Shown here piece after piece: positions 37,565 through 50,013 of a stretch of DNA of 64,000 nucleotides. The translations under genes and the position numbers were made by a program. The first letter of the stretch is position 1; each line of letters begins with the position of its first letter. This DNA is from Mortierella sp. BCC40632 (taxonomy: Eukaryota; Mortierellomycota; Mortierellomycetes; Mortierellales; Mortierellaceae), in the NCBI GenBank assembly GCA_011634665.1, contig WAEK01000016.1, forward strand, positions 434,001 to 498,000, written 5' to 3'. The notes beneath the pieces were generated by a model, which saw only the letters and a list, made by a program, of their open reading frames with translations, did not search any database and was not told where the DNA came from.

Positions 37565-38960
37565 TTCTGAAAGATGAAAAGCGTAGCTAGACCCAGAAAA
37601 GTGTTTGACAGCCGAATGGGGCGGGGAGTTTTCCCTCCTTCTTCTTCTTCTTCTTCTTCTTCTTCCTTTTCTTTACCCCCTCTCCCATTTGTCCATGATG
37701 AATAAGCATGATAGAGCAACTAGAAATAAAAAAAAAAAAAAAAAAAAAAGGGGGTTGTGCAGACCGGAGGAAAGGGGGACCTGGCTAGATCCATTCCTGA
37801 AGATCGGCCCCAACGGAGGGGAGAGAGAGAGAGAAAAAAAGGCGCAGTCAATTCAAAAAAAAAAAAAAAAACTCCAGTCCTCCGAAAAGGCGCACCCGCT
37901 TTTTTTTTTTTAAAAAAAAAAAAAAGTTACTCCGTCTTCTCCAACTCGGGGTCAATGAAATCATCTTGGTCGGACTCTTTTTGTCCGGTCCGTCCATAAG
38001 AAAAAAAAATACAAGTTGATGAATTTCGTGTTGTACAAAGCCTGGGAAATCTTTTGTACTTCCCCCTCACCCTGTCTTCTCTTACCCCCTCCCAAATCCA
38101 GAAATACTTGATGACTGCAGGGTATGTTTGTGGGCAAGTGGAAAGAATCGGAAGCAAGCCAAGGCAACTCAGAGAGACATGAGGCGTCGTTTTACCGCAC
38201 TAAACCTAAATAGATTTAAGAATCAGAGCGCGTTGACTTTGCCAAGGCTGTAGTCAATTGTCATTTGTCATCCACCTCCTCTGCCCTCTCAGTCCATCAC
38301 TCTCCGAAAAAAAGAAAGAAAGCTATGGTACCTATGCACGCCAGTGGGACTTGGCCTATTTTTTTTTTTTTTTTTTTTTTGACAATCTCCCCTTTCCCCT
38401 CTCCTTCAAACTTCTTCCCCCCTATCCAATCCGTAACATTATCGGTCTAGATTTCCTACACGGCCATAACAAAAGTCGATAAGCTCTTGGTTACTTTTAT
38501 TGCAAGCTAGGCTCTTCTACCTGTTAATTTTTTCCCTTTTTTTTTAATCTCTCATGAGGATTTGGTCTTTTTGATTCCATAGATTTCGTTGTCAACCATC
38601 GCCAGTACCAATGTCGAAGGTTCACTAATGACTTATTCCCATGAGACTAAAGTGAATCGGGATCCAAAGCAAAGCAAAGCAGAAGAAAAAATAATAATAA
38701 TAAAGGAAGAAGAGAAAGAAAAAAAGATGGAAAAGAGTATATCGTGCCTAGGAGAAAATGATGCGGACCAAATCTAGTTGGGCTCGCCCCTTTGTTCCTC
38801 GGCGTAAAGTTCCTTTTGGAATCCCCTGGTTGACAACATTTGCCACCAACCTCTTGTACCTTGATCTACAGGATGTGGTTTTTTTTTTTTGGACTCCTAG
38901 CTTTCCGTCATGCTTATTCATCATTGAAAAAAAAAGTACTGCATGGGCCGCAGCAAGGTG
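37565..38960 (+). repeat. Segmental duplication, copy A (~1.4 kb)
   Basis: Collinear with copy B at 41775-43085. Matching landmarks include AAAAGTGTTTG..CAGCC, GGAAAGAATCGGA, CACTAAACCTAA, GCCAGTGGGA, GGTCTAGATTTCCTAC, AATCTCTCATGAGGATT and GAGAAAATGATGCGGACCAA. Microsatellite insertions (CTT, poly-A, GA) differ between copies. No intact frame. Confidence 0.85.
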
Positions 38961-39120
38961 AATCCTGAGCATTGGCCCTGTCTATGAGGCTAGAACGGAA
39001 TCATTGTCATTAGGACACATGATCTATGTCAATCTTTTGATGAATAATCCAAGTAGAAGGTCAAGAATCCGGAGAATAAAAGAAAAAAATAACAACGGTG
39101 AAACCCCCGGTAAGGCACAT

Positions 39121-40027
39121 CTGTTTTTAAAAATTGGACATGGAAAGTAGCAATTGGGTGCGTAGGTAGCAAACCAATTCGCTCTCATCCCTCCTCTTGA
39201 TCTGCGCAGGCACGCCAAGGTTTTCGATTTTTTTTTTTTTTTTGCAGCAGACAAAAGTGTGCAAATTGACGCATTTTGCCACCATCCACAAAGTGAATTG
39301 AGGGGAACTTGGGATTTGGATTAATAATGCTTTCAGTTTGTCTCTTCAGGCACTTTCTCTTTTTCTCTCGCCCTCTCTCGCTTACCCTCCTCTTCCTTGT
39401 CCATCTTCACGCTTACTCACAACCATAGCCCCCTATCATACTCTACACAATGATGCCATCTGTTGGGAGACACCTATGTAGAGTGCATGGACACTGCATA
39501 ATCCAACTCTCGGGGGTGGCACGGTGATAAGGGCGGAGGAGATGTTAGAAGTGGTTAGAGGAGGAAGAGAATGATGATGATAAGGGCGGAGGACATCGAC
39601 CAGGCTGGAGAGTGATGTAAAATCGGCTTTATTATGGTCACATTTGGCTTCGCGACTCTGACTTTGAAATGGAAGTGGGTGGACTCTAGGAACTCGGTGC
39701 CTAGAGGAAAACATGCCATCAGTCTATGGAAGCGTAGGACACGTCTGATACGTAATGGGCGCAAAAGAGAAAATAAGATAGGATAAGAATAGACGCGTGT
39801 TTTTCTTTGTTGGTGAGTGTAACTATGGGTTGTGGATGCATTGGCCATTCCAAAAAGGTTTGACAATCGCTGAGAAGGTCTGCAATGGTAGGTATCATGG
39901 TCCCCCCTTCTTACTTACAGCTAGCCAATTATCCTGCTAACCCATGTCATTACCATCTTTCCAAAGACCTCATCTGCAGTGACATCCTGAATAGTAGAGT
40001 GATACTTGTTCCGATCGAGACTAATTT

Positions 40028-40068
<41 letters not shown>

Positions 40069-41774
40069 TCCACCATCCATTGACTCCTCAAGGAATGCTT
40101 TCAGGCTCACCTGTGTGTTTACCGTCACACCATTCATTCTCATATTCTCCCCAATTACTAGTCAGGTCCTTTCGATCAAACAGCTTGTTCTTCAGGCGCA
40201 ACTCGGCATACGAATGTTGTCGACTCAACAACAAGTTGTCATCGTTGAAAAACAATAGGCACCATACTGGTCGAAAGATCTTTGGTGAACCAATTGCGGA
40301 TCGATTGGTCGCTTAGGGTATGGGTTCCCACAATGTGAGACCCGACAGTGCCAATTCCTGTGCGGGAAGGGGAGATTTCCCCAGATTTGAACAAAGTAAT
40401 GATCGATATCCCACGTGTTCCTGATACGAGTATAGTATTATAACTGAGATCGAATCTTGACAGGGTTCTGAGAGTGATTAGTTGTAGAGGTGCTTGAACC
40501 GGTTCTTGCAGGGATTGTTACGAGTGTGGAATGTCAGATTGGAGAGCTAGGTAGACTTGGTTACTAATTGAGATTGAAGAGGGCAGTAGGGAAGAGTGAA
40601 CTGTTGTTCTTTGAACCTTTGAGACCGAGAAATATTCATGCAAAAAAAAAAAGAAAAGAAAAAGATGAGCGGGACAAGGCAAGGCGTAGAGGGAGTCAAT
40701 GCATGATTGAGAGGAACAAGGGAACGCTTTGCAGCTTTGCATACAATAAGGGGGCGGTAGGGGAATAGGAACATCAAGCGGGATGATCAGTGGTTGTTGT
40801 GGGAAATGGAATAGGGGTTTGGGAAACGCGATATGTGATTGTTGTGGGGAACACTATGTCTCGTGTAACACTGAAAGGGGCAGAGATTTAGGAAACATCA
40901 TATGTAGTCTGAGAAACACTACAAGGAGACCAATGACACCGCGGGGGGGGTTCTTCTCTTTCTATAATTGAGCAATTTACCAAAGTAGTCGGAAAAGCAA
41001 GTCTCTAAGAGTGGGACACCATTTGTTCAGCGTTTGCTTTCACGCTTCCACACCTGTTTCGTCCAATGCGCAAAAGCATTGACACATGGTAACGTACCAA
41101 CGCTAGAGCACTACAGATAGTTTTTCTAGGAAAAAGACTACCTCTTTGTTGGACACGCTCTCCCCAGATTTGTGTTTTTCCACTCTCGGATACGATCTTT
41201 GAGTGATATTTTGTTTGTGGGTAACCAGGCAGGAGCATAAACGCAAAAGTGAACATTTTGTCGCTTTTGGAACAAAAGTAACATGGACCTGCCCACACAT
41301 GAGGTCTCGAGATCTCGAGATGCACATATCACCACTGATTGGAAACCTCCCTAACGTTGCTGAGATCCATACGTAAGCTCGAGTTTGAGAAATGTGATGA
41401 TAATGTTAGGAAACAGCTCAGTGAAGAGTCCACCCTGTGCTTTGCCAAGGTTCAAATATAGGGTACTCTAACAAGGTCAAAGCGAATGTCCAACCCTTTC
41501 AAATCCCAAGTGTTTCTGAGTTGAACTGCAGCATAAACCGGACGACTATGCATGATCTGTTTTAGAGATGTTACACGCTCTTGTTTCCTATCGCTAGTGC
41601 CTACACTTCATGATGGGGAGGGTTGTAGACGATAAAGTACATCTGACACGGTTTAAGCCGAGTAAGGCTGCTATTATCATGAATTAGCGAATCGACATGT
41701 ATTCCAGTTAAAAAGAAAATGAAGGAGTGGTTTCAAAGGTGGATAGGCAGAGTTGTGTGGTTTTCAGGAACGCA
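39121..41774. other. 2.7-kb intergenic region with decayed sequence
   Basis: T/A runs at 39230-39243 and 40030-40067. A minus-strand open frame near 41005-41325 has protein-like composition (contains KMFTFAFMLLPGYPQTKYHS) but no recognisable domain, start context or splice partners. A GATTGTTGTGGG motif recurs near 40795 and 40838. Probably old mobile-element debris. Confidence 0.4.
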
Positions 41775-43085
41775 CAGCCATTGACTAGAAAAGTGTTTGC
41801 AGCCTAATGAGACAGGGTATTTAGTTTTTCTTCTTCTTCTGTCCTTCTTCTTTATCAAGAACGAGTAAGCATTGCGCATACTAGAGGAGGGGTCTGGCTA
41901 AGCTCATTCCTGGAGATCGACTCCCGAGATAGAGAGAGAGAACAAAAGGCATAGTCAGTCCATGAAAAAAAAAAAAGGCGGATGCGCCTTGTCGGAGGAC
42001 GAGGGTGGGTGGGTGGGTTAAAGCTGTTCCTGCTCAGTGTTGTACAGCGCCTAGGAAATTTCTTCTTACTTTCCCACCCTATCCCTCCTCCTCACTTCCT
42101 CCTCCCAAATCCTGAAAAACCTTGAGATCTGCAGCTCGAAACAGGAAGCAGGATATATACATGTGTGCGTGTTATTCCGATGGAAAGAATCGGAGACAAG
42201 TCAAGCCAAAGTAGACATTAGGCGTTGTTGGTCGGGGAAGAGAAGGAAGAGAGCGGAAGGGTGCCTCTTCAAGCCTGCACTAAACCTAAGAACGGAGGCG
42301 CATCTGCTCTGCCAATTGGGTTGTAGTCATTTTTCTCTGAAAAAGAAGAAGAAGAAAAAAAAAAAAAAAAGGGCGGTACTTTATGCTGGCCAGTGGGATT
42401 CAACCTTGTTTATTTGATACCTATTCCCCCCTCCCTCTCCTCCCCCCTTCAGCAATTCCTCCTCCTTCCTTGTCCCTTCCTCTTCTCGCCTTCTCTCTCC
42501 TTTTCTTGCTAATCCATAGCATTATTGGTCTAGATTTCCTACGTGGTTGAAACAACGGTTGATAAGCCCTTGGTCGCTTCGATTGCAAGTCAGGCTCTTA
42601 CTTCCGTTACATCTCTCATTTTTTTTTCTTTTTCTTTTTCTTTTTTACCTAATCCCTTTCCTTTCTCTCTCTGACTTGTCCATGATGCATTCTTTTTTTC
42701 GTTTGAATGGGGCCAAGGATAGAGAAGGGAAAACTGGTTCTTCTTTTTTCTCTCCTGATATGCTTTTTTTTTAATCTCTCATGAGGATTCAGTCTTTTCG
42801 ATTCCATAGATTTTGTTGTCAGCCATCGTCAGTGCCAATGTCGATGATTCGTTAAGGACTTGTTTCCCAAGAGGTTGAGGTTGGTTGGGATCCAAAGCAA
42901 AAGCAAAAGCAAAAGCAAAAAAAAAAAAGAGAAAAGAATACATTGTGGTTAGGAGAAAATGATGCGGACCAAATTTCTTCGAGTTCGCCCCATTTGATCC
43001 TCTAGCCCTAGACCTGACGTGTCCTTGAATCAACGTAAAATCCTTTTTGGAATCTCTTGGTTGACAGTGTTTGCCACGAATCCTA
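41775..43085 (+). repeat. Segmental duplication, copy B (~1.3 kb)
   Basis: Direct-orientation partner of copy A, 4.2 kb downstream. On the minus strand the 3' part can be read as LTMADNKIYGIEKTESS followed by a stop; copy A gives the related LAMVDNEIYGIKKTKSS and the same stop, although stops appear just upstream in A. Confidence 0.85.
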
Positions 43086-43811
43086 GTATCTAGCTCTCGG
43101 ATTGTGGAGACAGCAGAAGTAGGACTGGGTTTTTTTTTTCTCTCTCTCTCTGCTGACAGGGACACAACCCTTTGATGTATATCCTGTTACTTCAAGATTT
43201 CCAGGCTGAATGGGTAGATCGGTTGTATCCAGCGTTTCGTATTCCTCAGCCTATCCTGACTCGATTTTTCTTCTTCTTCCTGTCCTTGGTTTGACCATCC
43301 CTCATATCCCTCCTCCTCCCCCTAGACTAGCTCATGTATCAATTTACCTGTGACTTTCCGGACAAGGCTGTCTTCTACGTCGGTTCCTCTTGAAAGGAGT
43401 GAGGCATTCTGAGAGTACCGTGAGACTAGCTGGCCTACATTCTGCATCAACTTTTGAACTACCGTTGCCTGGTCTTGGCTTACAGGTCCGTTGACCTATT
43501 TTTTTTAAAAAAAAAAGGAATTGGTTGCCTAGAAGGAAGCCATCGCTCCATGAAATCGAGTCAACGTTTTTTTCTTTTTCTTTTTTTTGTTGGTCATTTG
43601 AATTCTCCTAGGGAGAGTGAAATCATAGAATCAACAAGGTAAAGTCCAAAAGAAAGGAGGGCGTAAAGAAAACCCAGTTCTTACATTCAGGAGCTGTCCA
43701 GTGGCCAGGTCTGCTGAGAACGAAGCAAGATGTCCAGGAATGGTTGCCAATTCCTCAAAGACTTGATCGGGTGGTGCTGTCGTCTATTCTCCGCATCAAA
43801 GTCAGTCGATC

Positions 43812-43843
43812 AGTCGGTCGGTCGGTCGGTCGGTCGGTTGGTC
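43812..43843 (+). repeat. (GGTC)n microsatellite
   Basis: Seven consecutive tetranucleotide units with one variant at the end. Confidence 0.9.
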
Positions 43844-43897
43844 AGAGGTGTAGAGTGAGCGAGAGATTGAACCGAGAGAAGGAGGAGAGGAGTAAGG

Positions 43898-43960
43898 GGA
43901 GGAGGAGGAGGAGGAGGAGGAGGAGGAGGAGGAGGAGGAGGAGGAGGAGGAGGAGGAGGA
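43898..43960 (+). repeat. (GGA)n microsatellite
   Basis: About 21 trinucleotide units. Confidence 0.95.
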
Positions 43961-45034
43961 AGGCAGTTCGTCAGTCAGTCGCGTCCTGAAAGATGACAAT
44001 TCACGTTTCTTTCACTCAAACACACGCACACTTTTTTTTTTTTTTTTTTTTTCATTCTCATGTATTTTTCTAATGGGTTGTCGAGTATTTCATGGAGTGG
44101 ATCCTGAAGAGTACAGGCACCAGCTCTTGATCCATGCATCCGAAAAATAAAAAAAAATAAAAAAAATGGGTCCAGTGTTGGATTTGTTGCCTTTCCCAAT
44201 CGCTATTCAAGAAGGTCTCTTTTCTGGAGTACTATAATTACCATGGTGGAAGCAGATGCGGTCGGGTTTAGAAAATAAAAAAGAGAAGGAGAGAGAGAGA
44301 AAGAGAGCGAGAAGTGGCCAATGTCTCCTCTCACACACACTCACAAACGCACACACCACACACGGGACACAGGCTTAGCTGAATTTATTTCATTTCAAAT
44401 AGGCCTTCCCCCCTTCCACCACCCTCCCATATCTCTCACAGTGGAAGCTCCAGATGTCGATCGAATAGACGCGTGGAAGACTTTTTGAGAAAACTCTGGC
44501 AACCCTTGCATCGAGGGCTGACCTCTCGATTTCTTCCATCTCTAATTTCGTCCGCACGACTCTTTCGCTTTCCCTAGTCCTGGACCGATTGGGAAGAAAG
44601 AAAAAAAAAAAGGCTGAGATGCGATTGTTTGTCATAGGAGCGCAACTCTTGATATTTTACAATTTTATACACAGCAAGGAAAAAAGAAAGAAAAAGGTGC
44701 AAAATGTTGACTTTTTCCACTCGCAAGCAAAAAGAAACGAAAGATAGACACAAACGAAGAAATGAAAGGTGCGAATGATCTGGGTAGAAAGAGAGTGTGT
44801 GCGGGGAAGAAAGACATTATATCTTTCTTGAATGCAAAACTCGCAATGGTTGCGATGACGCTATAAACTAGTAAAAAAAAAAATGAAAGGTCTTGTGGGA
44901 CCTCGCGTGGTCATGAGCTGTACTTTGGAGTGATGGGTGTGTATGAATGGGTGTTTCTTTTCTTTCTTTTTTTTTTGCGTGTTGCATGCTGTAACGGTTG
45001 CTAAGGAGAGGGGAGGAGGGGGAGAAGAGAGTTG

Positions 45035-48000
45035 TTATGATGATGTGTATGATGTAGATGATGGTGTTGGTGATGGTGAAGGAGAGGAGAAAGTTGGAGG
45101 AGCCGAGGGGGTCATGGACCGGACCAATGTTACAATCACAGTGATATCGTCCACTTTTCTAAAAAGAGAGAAGGTCGTCCAATGCAAATTCAGAGTTTAG
45201 AAGAGCAAGAAACATTAGCACTACATTACAAAACTCTTAACAAAAAGAAAATAATAATAATAATAATAATAGTAAAAGACTCACCCTCCACATCGGAGAT
45301 GCTTGGCTCCTTGACTGAATGGCGTCCTGCGCTTCGCATCCATCGAGAATCGTCTTGCCGTATTCGTCAACCTCTGGGAGAGCGCCCGCACTCTTGCCAG
45401 AACCTCTTCAGACGACAACGAAAGCTCCTGCAAAGGATCTTGTTCTTCCTCTAGGTCGCCTTCACTCTCGGAAGATTGGAAAGATCGTCGATGAGGATAG
45501 TGGTGATGGCGATAACGACGACGACACCGGATAATGGCGCCCAGCTCACGATCCACCAACTCCAGAGCCTCTTTTGTAAACACATTGTCCCAGAACCCAT
45601 CGGTTGCCAACACAATCACATCACCATCCTCAAGTTGGTGAGAGGTTTGGACAGCATCCTTGGGAAGGTCCTGGATATATTTCTTGTGTTGAACTGATTT
45701 GTTCTCGGTGTTATTGCGGATCGATGGTGGGAGGATTGTCAGTTGATAAGGACAATTCCAGAAATGTTGTTGTGAGGGAGACTCGTAAATGCACTTGTTG
45801 TCCCGGATCAAGAGAAACGCGCTGTCACCCAGACTGGAGGCGTAGAGTCTTCCGGTGTGCTTACAGAGCGAGAGGATGCAGGCGGTGCTTGAGCCTAGGA
45901 GCAAGAAGAAATGGTTGCGCGGACCAAAACAAGAGGATGAGTGAGCGAGAGTGAACGGTGAGAATATACAAAGACTCTTCTGGACACTTTGACGGATTGA
46001 TTGGTTCCGCATGAATCGTGTTGTGCAATAGAGTAGTCACCCTTCTTTGCCTATGTTTCAATTTGTTGATGCCCCTTCTCCCCTGTCGAGTCAAAGTCTC
46101 TTGTCCGCCCCTTGTTCCTCTTCCTCTCTCTTTCTCACTCTCTTTCTCGCCCAGTCCCCATCCCAGTGCCACAGCTGTGTCCTCCTTAGTCCCCCTAGTC
46201 ACTGTCCAGCCCAATCAGCGCAGTCGAATCCCATACTTTGCCCACGGACTGCCTTAACCTCCCCTCCCCCCTTGTCTTCTTTATTTGGCCACCATCTTGT
46301 GTTTTTGTTGTCGTTGTTGTTGTTGTTGCCCAATGTCATTTTTGCTTTACCTGCTTCAATCTTCCCGCTTTGCACCAGCCTCGAATAGGCTCTGTCGAGT
46401 ATCGATTGTGCATCGGCACTTTTCTTGTCTTGAACGACTTGTTGTTCTTGTTGTCGTTGATGTTCCTGATGTTGATAAAGACCCTCCATATAGGCTTCAT
46501 TTTCTTTTACTACGATCAATTCTTCATTAATATCGTCGTGGTCTTCATCGTCCTTGTCATCATCCCTTGCCACATTCTCAGCATTGTTCATAAGCGCCCA
46601 TGAGAACAGCGCCGGATCAACTCCATGCTGTGTTGTCGTAGATTTTTTTTTTTAACAAGGGTGGGAAGCAAGGAATGCATGCGCAAAAAAGGGGTGTATG
46701 TGTACGTAGAGGTGCACAGGAGACGTAAAGGAAGAAAAAAGAGAGAAAAAATTTAGTATTTGGCCATGGGATGATGTGTGCATATTGCTCAATTGACAAG
46801 AAAAAAAAAAGAAAAGAGAGAGGATGGGAAGGTGGCAAAGAGTGGGTGATGATGCGATAGCACGTTGGGTTCAACAGAGAGCTGCACATTTCCCATCTGG
46901 TGGAAGAGAACGCGTGTCCTTTTCTTTTTCTTCATAGCAAAGAAGAAAGTGGCGTAAAGATACGCCTACCTCCTATGAGAGAAGAGCAGGGTCTTCTTTT
47001 TGATACAGAAAAAAAAAAAAAAGGGAGTGGACGTGAAGAAGAAGACTGGTTGCGGAGCAGTAGAGAGAATCGTCTTTCTCTCTCTTCCAGTTTCAGTCGA
47101 GAAGAGAGATGTGAGGGGGAAACATACACCTCCTGAGATAACACGCGTGGGCAAAGTGTGGAGGAGAAGACAGAGGGCTGGTTCCAAAGGGGGTGGTTTT
47201 TTTTACCCTTGACTTTGCCCAAAAAAAAAACTACCCCATAGGGGGACCCTGGCTGGGTCCTTATCCTATGGTCGTGGGTAAAGAGTGTGGGAGAAAGAGG
47301 GTATAAGCCCAAGAGAGGGAAAAAAAAAATAAAAGACAGCCTTTGGAGAGAATGAGAAGAGAGGCCGATACAGACGATCGGCTGTGTCCATATTTGGGTA
47401 GACGCACTCTGTGGGGAGAAGAGAGAGAGAACAGAGAGAGAGAGAGAGAGACGGAGAGAGCAAGAGAGAGCAAGAGAGAGAGCGCAGAAATAGTCGTGTG
47501 TGTTGTGATCCGACTTTTTCCAGCCTCTCCGTATCGCCACACAATCCAGATTCGTCCCAAGAGGTGTGTGTGAGAGAGAGAGAGACGGAACAGTGATCGT
47601 CCTTTCTCCCCTGTGTACTAAGCGTGGCTCTCCACTACTCTCTCCTTCAACCTCAAATGGCAAAGGTGATTGTAAAGAGGAGGGGAAAGGAATGAAAGAA
47701 AACGAGAAGGGCGTAACAAACAAGATCCCAGGACATACCTCAGACCATCCGCCTACGCCATCTGCAACTCCGAGAGCAACGCGTCTAGAGGTCGAGACAT
47801 GAAAGAATGCATCTTCGCCTGCATCGACCTTGCGTTGTTGTTGTTGTTGTTGTTGATGCTTTTGCTGATGTTGTCGTAGCTTTTCTTTCCATAGATACGA
47901 CCGACTGGTTGTATCGTTCGTGACCTGGCCTCTAGATAGGGTTCTTGTTCCTGGGCCCGGGCCTGTGCGGAACCCTACACAGGTACCAGGCTCTATTCCC

Positions 48001-49076
48001 TCTGCCGAGACTGCAACAGCAGTAGCAGAAGCAACAGTAGCGGCGGCTGCAGCAGCAGCAGCAGAAGAAGAAGTGGCAGAAGAACCAGAAGAACCAGAAG
48101 AAGCAGTCCTTGGGACGGGTGACCTCCGTCGAGCCTTGGGGTGCCAACTGGCTGCCAAGAGATAATTATACAAGATGGGGTTTTTTTCCAAATCGAGCTC
48201 AGTAGTCCCGATTACCGGAGGCGGGGACGGCGACCGTGACGGTGTTGTTGCCACGAGAGACGGGGACGAAGGAGGAGAAACCGCGACAGAGGTGGTGCTG
48301 CTGGTGGAGGGATTAGTAGTCGTGGATGTAGTAGTAGTAGTAGTAGTAGTAGCAGCAGCAACCGCGTCGCCGAGAATGTCTTCTGTGGTCACAGCAGGTT
48401 GGGTGGGTGGTGATGAATAGTGTTGGTAATGCGGGTGAAGCAGGAGACCGTTTGTCCCCGTGGGATCGAAATAGATATCTTGGGGTAATGTCTGAAGGTG
48501 TAACTGTTGTAACTGCGCTTGTGTCAACGTCTGTGTTGTTTGTTGTTGCTGTTGTGTAGTATTAGAAGTGTTCAACGACACTTTTGTGGTCGCTGTTGTC
48601 GTAGCAGTGGTGATGGACGAAGACGAAGTCGAAGAAGAGGCCGATGGTGAAAGCAATGGCGAAATGTGGACATGGCCATTGTTGGACGACGCATCCAGAG
48701 CAAGCAACGTCGGAGTCGGAGTCGGAATCAGTGGACTGTTACCGCCGACAGTGCTGGCACTGCTGTTGCCGCTGTTACCGGAGGATGGAGCATGAAGACA
48801 GGTGCCACCATCGATACATGCCGTCGCCGAGGCCGTGGAGGAGGAGGGTGAGGAGGAGGTAGAAGAGGCCGAGAACAGGGAGGTGGGAGTGCCGTTGGTG
48901 ATGAGCAACTGGGGCGCATAGTAGAGGTAGCGCTGCATGTATAGGAATGCAGCGGCAGACGAAGGGTTGGAGGTGATCCAGTACCAGTTCATCAGCCGCT
49001 GCGAGACTGCAGTGGTCGTGTGAAGCAGTCTGGCTGGAGTGATGCCAAGGGGCCTCGAGGCAGGCCGGCCTAGCAT
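45035..49076 (-). CDS. PTC7: PTC7/PPTC7-type PP2C phosphatase (4 exons)
   Basis: Metal-dependent Ser/Thr phosphatase. Yeast Ptc7 and human PPTC7 act in mitochondria and promote coenzyme Q synthesis. Exons: 47739-49076, 46351-46627, 45285-45894, 45035-45158, giving 782 residues, about twice the usual family size. The N terminus is Arg/Ser/Ala-rich (PASRPLGITPARLLHTTT), a good mitochondrial presequence. About 300 residues of Ser/Thr/Gln/Ala low complexity follow, with poly-Thr, poly-Ala and poly-Gln runs, before the catalytic core starts near 415. Core motifs are AGEDAFF, GVADGVGGWSE joined to HGVDPALFSWALM, SLGDSAFLLIRD, LATDGFWDN and DDITVIV. A Gln/Glu-rich insert (YQHQEHQRQQEQQVV) and a His/Arg/Asp-rich insert sit between motifs. 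Intron 1 is 1,111 bases and open in frame from its 5' end for about 269 codons. GA-rich sequence at 49360-49395 lies upstream. Confidence 0.93.
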
Positions 49077-50013
49077 GATGGAGGCAGAATGGAGGACGGT
49101 GAGAGGGGAAGGGGGATGATGCAAAGAGAGTGGAGAGTGGAGTTAAAAGAGAGAAGGACAATGATGGTGAAAGCAACGTGCAAGTGTGAGTGTGTCTGTG
49201 TCTCTCTCTCTCTGTGTGTGAATATGTCTGTGGGTGTGTGTAGAATGAAGAGGACAAAAGGGCGAATCAGAGATTGGGAAGAGAAGGAGGAAGAGGAGGA
49301 GAAGAAGGAGAAGCGAGTTTGCAAAAGAGGCTTTCCGGCCACACGCTCTCCCAATTCAATATGAGAGAGAGCGAGAGAGAGAGAGAGAGAGAGTACGAGT
49401 GCTCAGCAGCAGTCCCATCTAGGCCAAGCACTCTTGGACTACACACATCGTTTACCTTTCATTCTTCCTCCGAGTCTCCGCTGTGGTCTCTTAGCTTTTG
49501 TCCCCGCCTTCGCCACGACTAGGGTCATTGCATGTCTACATGTCCTTTTCTCTTCTTTCACTGCGCCAGCCTTGTACCCCCCCCACCAGAGCAAACAACC
49601 CGCATCCTGGTCTACATCTGCGTCCGGAACACTGCATCCTTCTATCCCATTAGTTGAGCGAAAAACTCCGGCATTGTTCCTTTTCTGGTAACTTGGAGGA
49701 GAATCCTTTTTGGCGGTTCTTTTTATTCTTTTTTTTGGTTTGATAGATATATATTACATTTGCTCAACGAAACGTCCAAAGTCCAGAGATTGCTTGGTTT
49801 GTTTGTTTGTTTTTTTTTTTCTTTCTTCTCCATCCTGGAATGGTATAGCCAAAGGTCAAAAAGCTTTTCTTTGATTTTTTTTTCTTTGCTCCTTGCAAGT
49901 CAAATTTACAAAGCAGGCGCGGTCGTTCGTGGACCATAAAAAAAAATAGAGAAAGACCATCCAAGATCCTGGTAATCCCGTCGTTCAAAAAAAGAATTAA
50001 CAGAAAACCCGAT
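49077..50013. other. PTC7 promoter region and SUB2 3' flank
   Basis: The first ~350 bases hold GA-rich and GT-rich tracts on the plus strand, then unique sequence. The last 300 bases are the T-rich 3' flank of SUB2. No additional gene. Confidence 0.5.

Larger units (their letters stand above)
37222..39120 (+). repeat. Family of related ~250-bp noncoding units
   Basis: A TGATGAATAAKCA...GTAGAAGGTCAGGAATCC module starts at about 37222, 37474 and 39040. A downstream module ending in GAGCATTGGCCC occurs near 37297 and 38970, with a weaker copy near 37555. Units are diverged by 10-30% by eye, in the same orientation, with no reading frame in common. Confidence 0.65.
43086..45034. other. Intergenic region before the 3' end of PTC7
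   Basis: It contains T runs, a (GGTC)n tract, a (GGA)n tract and A-rich sequence. No gene supported. Confidence 0.5.

Noticed and set aside
42779..43165. 128-residue minus-strand ORF in duplication copy B
   Set aside because: Broken by stops in copy A and interrupted by Phe/Ala runs from AAAAGC repeats; kept only as evidence of shared ancestry.
43812..43960. Regular GGTC and GGA arrays as a CRISPR-like repeat
   Set aside because: Simple microsatellites without spacers, in a eukaryotic genome.
46932..47738. Open frame continuing from PTC7 exon 1 as the normal protein end
   Set aside because: It would lose most of the PP2C core; splicing to 46627 restores GVDPALFSW and the full motif set.
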